A stretch of DNA of 39,890 nt from Streptomyces sp. SID14436 (GTDB lineage Bacteria; Actinomycetota; Actinomycetes; Streptomycetales; Streptomycetaceae). The translations under genes and the position numbers were made by a program. Under the pieces are notes generated by a model. That model was given only the letters and a program-made list of their open reading frames with translations. It did no database searches and was not told where the DNA came from. Positions 35,465 to 39,890 of this stretch are shown here, piece by piece (position 1 is the stretch's first letter; each line of letters begins with the position of its first letter). The stretch lies in contig NZ_JAAGMD010000367.1 in NCBI RefSeq assembly GCF_010548465.1, positions 1 through 39,890 of the forward strand. Reading direction: 5' to 3'.

Positions 35465-35544
35465 AGACCCCGTATTCCCGAGTTGTGTGGGGACGAACGG
35501 GGAGCAAGCGGCCGTTCCGACCACGGCGACGTAAGGAGCACGAC

Positions 35545-37050
35545 GTGGAATTGGCTCTGGCGCCGGAGACCCTGGCGCGCTGGCAGTTCGGCATCACCAC
35601 CGTCTACCACTTCCTCTTCGTCCCTCTGACGATCTCGCTGGCCGCCCTCACCGCCGGGCTGCAGACCGCCTGGGTGCGTACGGAGAAGGAGAAGTACCTC
35701 AGGGCGACCAAGTTCTGGGGGAAGCTCTTCCTGATCAACATCGCGATGGGCGTGGTCACCGGCATCGTGCAGGAGTTCCAGTTCGGCATGAACTGGTCCG
35801 ACTACTCACGGTTCGTCGGTGACGTCTTCGGCGCCCCGCTCGCCTTCGAGGCGCTGATCGCCTTCTTCTTCGAGTCCACCTTCATCGGGCTGTGGATCTT
35901 CGGCTGGGACAAGCTGCCCAAGAAGATCCACCTCGCCTGCATCTGGATGGTCTCGATCGGCACGCTGCTCTCCGCCTGGTTCATCCTGGCGGCGAACTCC
36001 TGGATGCAGCACCCGGTCGGCTACCGGATCAATGAGGAGAAGGGCCGCGCCGAGCTCACCGACTTCTGGCTGGTGCTCACCCAGAACACCACGCTCAACC
36101 AGGTCTTCCACAGCTTCGCGGCGGCGTTCCTGACGGGCGGTGCCTTCGTGGTCGGCATCGCTGCCTTCCACCTGATGCGCAAGAAGCACATCACGGTGAT
36201 GCGCACCTCGCTCCGGCTCGGCCTCGTCACCATGGCCGTCGGCGGCCTGCTCACCGCGGTCAGCGGCGACACCCTCGGCAAGGTCATGTACGAGCAGCAG
36301 CCGATGAAGATGGCCGCCGCCGAAGCGCTCTGGGAGACCGAGGGCCCCGCACCCTTCTCCGTCTTCGCCTACGGGGACGTGGACAAGGGACACAACAAGG
36401 TCGCCCTGGAGATCCCCGGCCTGCTGTCCTTCCTCGCGCACGGCGACTTCGACTCCGAGGTGCCGGGCATCAACGACACCAACGAGGCCCTGCAGGAGCA
36501 GTTCGGGCCCGGCGACTACCGGCCCATCATCCCGGTCGCCTACTGGAGCTTCCGCTGGATGATCGGCTTCGGCATGGCGTCCTTCTCGCTCGCTCTGCTG
36601 GGCCTGTGGCTCACCCGGAAGCGGTTCCTGCTGCCACCCGCCCTGCGCACCGGGGAGGACGAGGTGCCGCACCTGGTGCTGTACAAGCAGCCGCTCGGTG
36701 CGAAGCTGACCCGCCTCTACTGGCGCCTGGCCCTGTGGACGATGGCCTTCCCGCTGATCGCCAACGCCTGGGGATGGATCTTCACCGAGATGGGCCGGCA
36801 GCCCTGGGTCGTCTACGGCCTGATGCAGACCCGCCACGCGGTCTCCCCCGGTGTGTCCCAGGCCGAGGTCATCATCTCGATGTCGGTCTTCACCGCGCTG
36901 TACGCCGCCCTGGCCGTCATCGAGGTCCGGCTGCTCGCCAAGTACGTCAAGGCGGGACCGCCCGAGCTCACCGAGTCCGACCTCAACCCGCCCAAGAAGC
37001 TCGGCGGCGACCTCCGTGACGCCGACAAGCCGATGGCCTTCTCGTACTAG
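35545..37050 (+). CDS. cydA: Cytochrome bd oxidase subunit I
   Basis: 501 residues, about nine helices. The quinol-oxidising subunit holding hemes b558, b595 and d. Heme ligands visible by alignment: His22 in VYHFLF (E. coli His19), the His of VFHSFAAAF (His186) and the Met of YWSFRWM (Met393). GRQPW follows in EMGRQPWVVYG. GTG 35545 with AAGGAG upstream is chosen; the frame is open 60 nt further without support. First gene of cydA-cydB-cydCD, used under low oxygen. Confidence 0.97.
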   Translation: MELALAPETLARWQFGITTVYHFLFVPLTISLAALTAGLQTAWVRTEKEKYLRATKFWGKLFLINIAMGVVTGIVQEFQFGMNWSDYSRFVGDVFGAPLAFEALIAFFFESTFIGLWIFGWDKLPKKIHLACIWMVSIGTLLSAWFILAANSWMQHPVGYRINEEKGRAELTDFWLVLTQNTTLNQVFHSFAAAFLTGGAFVVGIAAFHLMRKKHITVMRTSLRLGLVTMAVGGLLTAVSGDTLGKVMYEQQPMKMAAAEALWETEGPAPFSVFAYGDVDKGHNKVALEIPGLLSFLAHGDFDSEVPGINDTNEALQEQFGPGDYRPIIPVAYWSFRWMIGFGMASFSLALLGLWLTRKRFLLPPALRTGEDEVPHLVLYKQPLGAKLTRLYWRLALWTMAFPLIANAWGWIFTEMGRQPWVVYGLMQTRHAVSPGVSQAEVIISMSVFTALYAALAVIEVRLLAKYVKAGPPELTESDLNPPKKLGGDLRDADKPMAFSY

Positions 37051-37070
37051 GCCGAGGGAGGCACACCGTC

Positions 37071-38075
37071 ATGGAACTGCACAACGTCTGGTTCGTCCTC
37101 ATCGCCGTCCTGTGGATCGGCTACTTCTTCCTTGAGGGCTTCGACTTCGGGATCGGGATCCTCACCCGGCTGCTCGCCCGCGACCGCTCGGAGAAGCGGG
37201 TGCTGATCAACACGATCGGCCCGGTCTGGGACGGCAACGAGGTGTGGCTGCTCACCGCCGGCGGCGCGACCTTCGCGGCCTTCCCCGAGTGGTACGCCAC
37301 GCTCTTCTCCGGCTTCTACCTGCCGCTGCTCGTGATCCTCATCTGCCTCATCGTCCGGGGGGTCGCCTTCGAGTACCGGGCGAAGCGGCCGGAGGAGACG
37401 TGGCAGCGCAACTGGGAGACGGCGATCTTCTGGACCTCGCTCGTCCCGGCGTTCCTGTGGGGCGTGGCGTTCGGCAACATCGTGCGCGGCGTGAAGATCG
37501 ACGCCGAGTTCGAGTACGTCGGCCACGTCTGGGAGCTGCTCAACCCGTACGCCCTGCTCGGCGGCCTGGTCACGCTGACGCTGTTCACCTTCCACGGCGC
37601 GGTGTTCGCCGCCCTGAAGACCGTCGGCGACATCCGGGAACGGGCACGGCACCTGGCGGAGCGCGTGGGGCTGGTCACCGCCGCCCTGGCGCTGGGTTTC
37701 CTGCTGTGGACCCAGGTGCGCAGTGGCGACGGCACCAGCCTGATCGCCCTGGTCGTGGCGGTCGCCTCGCTGGTCGCCGCTCTGGTGGCCAACCGGGCCG
37801 GCCGGGAAGGCTGGTCGTTCATGCTGTCCGGCGTCACGATCGTGGCCGCGGTGGCCATGCTCTTCCTGACGCTCTTCCCGAACGTCATGCCGTCCACGCT
37901 GGATCCGGACTGGAGCCTGACCGTCACCAACGCCTCGTCCAGCCCTTACACCCTGAAGATCATGACCTGGCTCGCGGTGATCGCCACTCCGGTCGTCATC
38001 CTCTACCAGGGCTGGACGTACTGGGTGTTCCGCAAGCGGATCGGCACCCAGCACATCGCCGATCCCGTGCACTGA
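37071..38075 (+). CDS. cydB: Cytochrome bd oxidase subunit II
   Basis: 334 residues with about nine helices: LHNVWFVLIAVLWIGYFFLEGFDFGIG at the N-terminus, IGPVWDGNEVWLLTAGGATFAAFP, GVAFEYRAKRPEETW, and the C-terminal MTWLAVIATPVVILYQGWTYWVFRKRI. It stabilises subunit I and completes the oxidase. It starts 20 bp after cydA; its stop overlaps the GAGGTG ribosome site of cydCD. Confidence 0.97.
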   Translation: MELHNVWFVLIAVLWIGYFFLEGFDFGIGILTRLLARDRSEKRVLINTIGPVWDGNEVWLLTAGGATFAAFPEWYATLFSGFYLPLLVILICLIVRGVAFEYRAKRPEETWQRNWETAIFWTSLVPAFLWGVAFGNIVRGVKIDAEFEYVGHVWELLNPYALLGGLVTLTLFTFHGAVFAALKTVGDIRERARHLAERVGLVTAALALGFLLWTQVRSGDGTSLIALVVAVASLVAALVANRAGREGWSFMLSGVTIVAAVAMLFLTLFPNVMPSTLDPDWSLTVTNASSSPYTLKIMTWLAVIATPVVILYQGWTYWVFRKRIGTQHIADPVH

Positions 38076-38079
38076 GGTG

Positions 38080-38095
38080 TGTTTCACGTGAAACC
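38080..38095. other. parS: parS site (15/16) overlapping the cydCD start codon
   Basis: TGTTTCACGTGAAACC, one outer mismatch. The GTG start of cydCD (38088-38090) lies in its right half, so ParB bound here sits on the translation-initiation segment of the operon. Confidence 0.9.
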
Positions 38096-39890
38096 GATCG
38101 ACCCGCGACTGCTCCGGTACGCCCGCGCCACCCGGTTCTTCCTGCTGGCGGTCGTCGGCCTGGGTGCCGTCGGCGCGGGCCTGGTCGTCGGCCAGGCCAT
38201 GCTCATCGCCGAGGTGGTGGTGGGTGCCTTCGAGGACGGCCTGACCGTCGCGGGGCTGGTCACTCCCCTGCTGCTCCTGGCCGCGGTCGCGGTGGGGCGG
38301 GCCCTGGTCGGCTGGCTCACCGAACTGGCCGCGCACCGGGCGAGCGCGGCCGTGAAGTCGGAACTGCGGGGCCGGCTGCTGGAGCGGGCGACCGCGCTCG
38401 GCCCGGCCTGGCTGGGCGGGCAGCGGACCGGATCGCTCGTGGCCCTGGCCACGCGGGGCGTCGACGCCCTGGACGACTACTTCTCCCGCTACCTGCCCCA
38501 ACTGGGGCTCGCGGTGGTCGTCCCGGTGGCCGTGCTCGCGCGGATCGTGACCGAGGACTGGGTGTCGGCGGCGATCATCGTCGGCACCCTGCCGCTCATC
38601 CCCCTGTTCATGGTGCTGATCGGCTGGGCCACCCAGTCGCGCATGGACCGGCAGTGGCAGCTGCTGTCCCGGCTGTCCGGACACTTCCTCGACGTGGTCG
38701 CCGGGCTTCCGACGCTCAAGGTGTTCGGCCGGGCCAAGGCACAGGCCGAGTCGATCCGGCGGATCACCGCCGACTACCGGCGGGCGACCATGCGCACGCT
38801 GCGGATCGCCTTCATCTCCTCCTTCGCGCTGGAACTGCTCGCCACGCTCTCGGTGGCCCTGGTCGCGGTGACGATCGGCATGCGGCTGGTGCACGGCGAA
38901 GGGGACCTGTACATCGGTCTGGTCATCCTGATCCTCGCTCCGGAGGCGTATCTGCCGCTGCGGCAGGTCGGAGCGCAGTACCACGCGGCGGCCGAGGGGC
39001 TCGCCGCGGCCGAGGAGATCTTCTCGGTCCTTCAGACCCCGGTCCCCGAGGCCGGAACCTCGCGCGTCCCGGACGGTGACCTCACCTTCGAGAACGTGAC
39101 GGTCCGCTACCCGGGCCGTTCCGCGCACGCGGTGTCGAACGTCTCCTTCACCGTCCGGCCCGGGGAGACCGTCGCACTCGTCGGCCCCAGCGGATCGGGC
39201 AAGTCGACCCTGCTGAACGTGCTCCTCGGCTTCGTCCGCCCCACCGAAGGCCAGGTACGGGTCGGCGGAACGGACCTCGCGGAGCTCGACCGCGCCGACT
39301 GGCACAGCCGGATCGCCTGTGTGCCGCAGCGGCCGCACCTCTTCGCCGGAACGGTCGCGGAGAACGTACGCCTGGCCCGTCCCGACGCGGACGACGACGC
39401 CGTGCGGCGCGCGCTGCGGGACGCCGGTGCCCTGGAGTTCGTCGAGGCGCTGCCCGAGGGCACCGCCACCCCACTGGGCGAGGACGGGGCGGGGCTGTCC
39501 GCCGGGCAGCGGCAGCGGCTGGCGCTGGCACGGGCGTTCCTCGCGGACCGGCCGGTGCTGCTGCTGGACGAGCCGACGGCCGCACTGGACGGGGCCACCG
39601 AGGCCGAGGTCGTGGCGGCGGTCCGGCGGCTGGCGGCGGGACGGACCGTGCTGCTGGTGGTGCACCGTCCGGCTCTGCTCTCCGTCGCGGACCGCGTGGT
39701 GCGGCTGACCGAGCCCGCCCCGACGGCGTCCGCCGGGCACGCGGCGACGGCCGGCACCACCGTGGACGCCGTACGGGAACCGTCCGGCGTCGTCACCACT
39801 CCGGCCGCGGTGGAACCCGGACCGGCAGCAGGCGGGGGGGCCGTGGAGCCGGCCCCCTCCGCCGCAGCCGGTGGGGTGCTCGCGCGGGCC
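38088..39890 (+). CDS. cydCD: CydCD ABC transporter (CydD-like half), 3' truncated by window edge
   Basis: 601 codons are visible and the frame runs off the right end. The visible part is a full ABC exporter half: six helices (about 1-320; FFLLAVVGLGAVGAGLVVGQ at the start) and an ATPase domain with Walker A GPSGSGKST, Q-loop, signature LSAGQRQRLALARA, Walker B LLLDEPTAALD and the H-loop VVHRP. The last 60 residues are an Ala/Gly/Pro-rich linker, suggesting a second half follows, as in the fused CydCD of Streptomyces. It exports cysteine/glutathione-type thiols or handles heme, as needed for bd oxidase assembly. GTG 38088 is preceded by GAGGTG at 8-nt spacing. Confidence 0.93.
   Translation, partial: MKPIDPRLLRYARATRFFLLAVVGLGAVGAGLVVGQAMLIAEVVVGAFEDGLTVAGLVTPLLLLAAVAVGRALVGWLTELAAHRASAAVKSELRGRLLERATALGPAWLGGQRTGSLVALATRGVDALDDYFSRYLPQLGLAVVVPVAVLARIVTEDWVSAAIIVGTLPLIPLFMVLIGWATQSRMDRQWQLLSRLSGHFLDVVAGLPTLKVFGRAKAQAESIRRITADYRRATMRTLRIAFISSFALELLATLSVALVAVTIGMRLVHGEGDLYIGLVILILAPEAYLPLRQVGAQYHAAAEGLAAAEEIFSVLQTPVPEAGTSRVPDGDLTFENVTVRYPGRSAHAVSNVSFTVRPGETVALVGPSGSGKSTLLNVLLGFVRPTEGQVRVGGTDLAELDRADWHSRIACVPQRPHLFAGTVAENVRLARPDADDDAVRRALRDAGALEFVEALPEGTATPLGEDGAGLSAGQRQRLALARAFLADRPVLLLDEPTAALDGATEAEVVAAVRRLAAGRTVLLVVHRPALLSVADRVVRLTEPAPTASAGHAATAGTTVDAVREPSGVVTTPAAVEPGPAAGGGAVEPAPSAAAGGVLARA

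Noticed and set aside
37244..39079. A 611-codon plus-strand frame overlapping cydB and cydCD
   Set aside because: It is out of frame with two recognisable genes and shows no domain; it arises from third-position GC bias.

Overview
The window is high-GC actinobacterial DNA and almost certainly comes from the origin-proximal core of a Streptomyces chromosome. The evidence is strong third-position GC bias, GTG and TTG starts, an ssgR-ssgA pair (restricted to sporulating actinomycetes), a fused CydCD transporter, leucine TTA codons confined to two regulators, and several ParB-binding (parS) palindromes. The gene order (PBP, FemX, rpsF-ssb-rpsR-rplI, dnaB, ssgRA, thiC, hisC, cydABCD) is, from memory, the conserved order found in S. 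coelicolor to one side of oriC. I see no insertion sequence, prophage, integrated plasmid, CRISPR array, tRNA or rRNA.

Layout. 1-7 kb: cell-envelope genes. These are a class A penicillin-binding protein (5' end cut by the window), a polytopic GT87-type glycosyltransferase, and an oppositely oriented pair made of FemX (interpeptide-bridge aminoacyltransferase) and an alanine-racemase-fold protein. 7-14 kb: replication and translation. This part holds the rpsF-ssb-rpsR-rplI operon, a MATE transporter, dnaB and a serine beta-lactamase-fold enzyme. 14-22.3 kb: accessory enzymes and regulators (two GNAT proteins, MarR with a divergent MFS exporter and HbpS-like protein, HAD, NUDIX, a LysR regulator with two TTA codons, and a holin-like/PtpA/cystathionine gamma-lyase operon). 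22.3-26.2 kb: a cupin, a DUF5326 membrane peptide, the sporulation control pair ssgR-ssgA and a YibE/F membrane protein. 26.2-32.3 kb: TPP-riboswitch-controlled thiC, a TerD-VWA fusion, a two-TM membrane protein and a PPP-type phosphatase. 32.6-39.9 kb: a LacI regulator (one TTA codon), hisC, and the Rex-controlled cytochrome bd operon cydA-cydB-cydCD, which runs off the right edge.

An overlay of chromosome-maintenance signals runs across these genes. There are six good parS sites (16-mer TGTTTCACGTGAAACA or close variants) and two degenerate ones, all outside or at the edges of genes. One forms the core of a perfect 32-bp palindrome between convergent genes, one overlaps the cydCD start codon, and the degenerate pair sits inside the variable P3 arm of the thiC TPP riboswitch. 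The 458-bp gap upstream of dnaB carries a dense cluster of DnaA-box-like 9-mers. Both dnaB and rpsF-ssb have an upstream match to the RecA-independent (PafBC-type) DNA-damage promoter motif. No wholly new multi-gene system is evident; the most interesting material is this layering of replication, segregation and damage-response sites on housekeeping genes.
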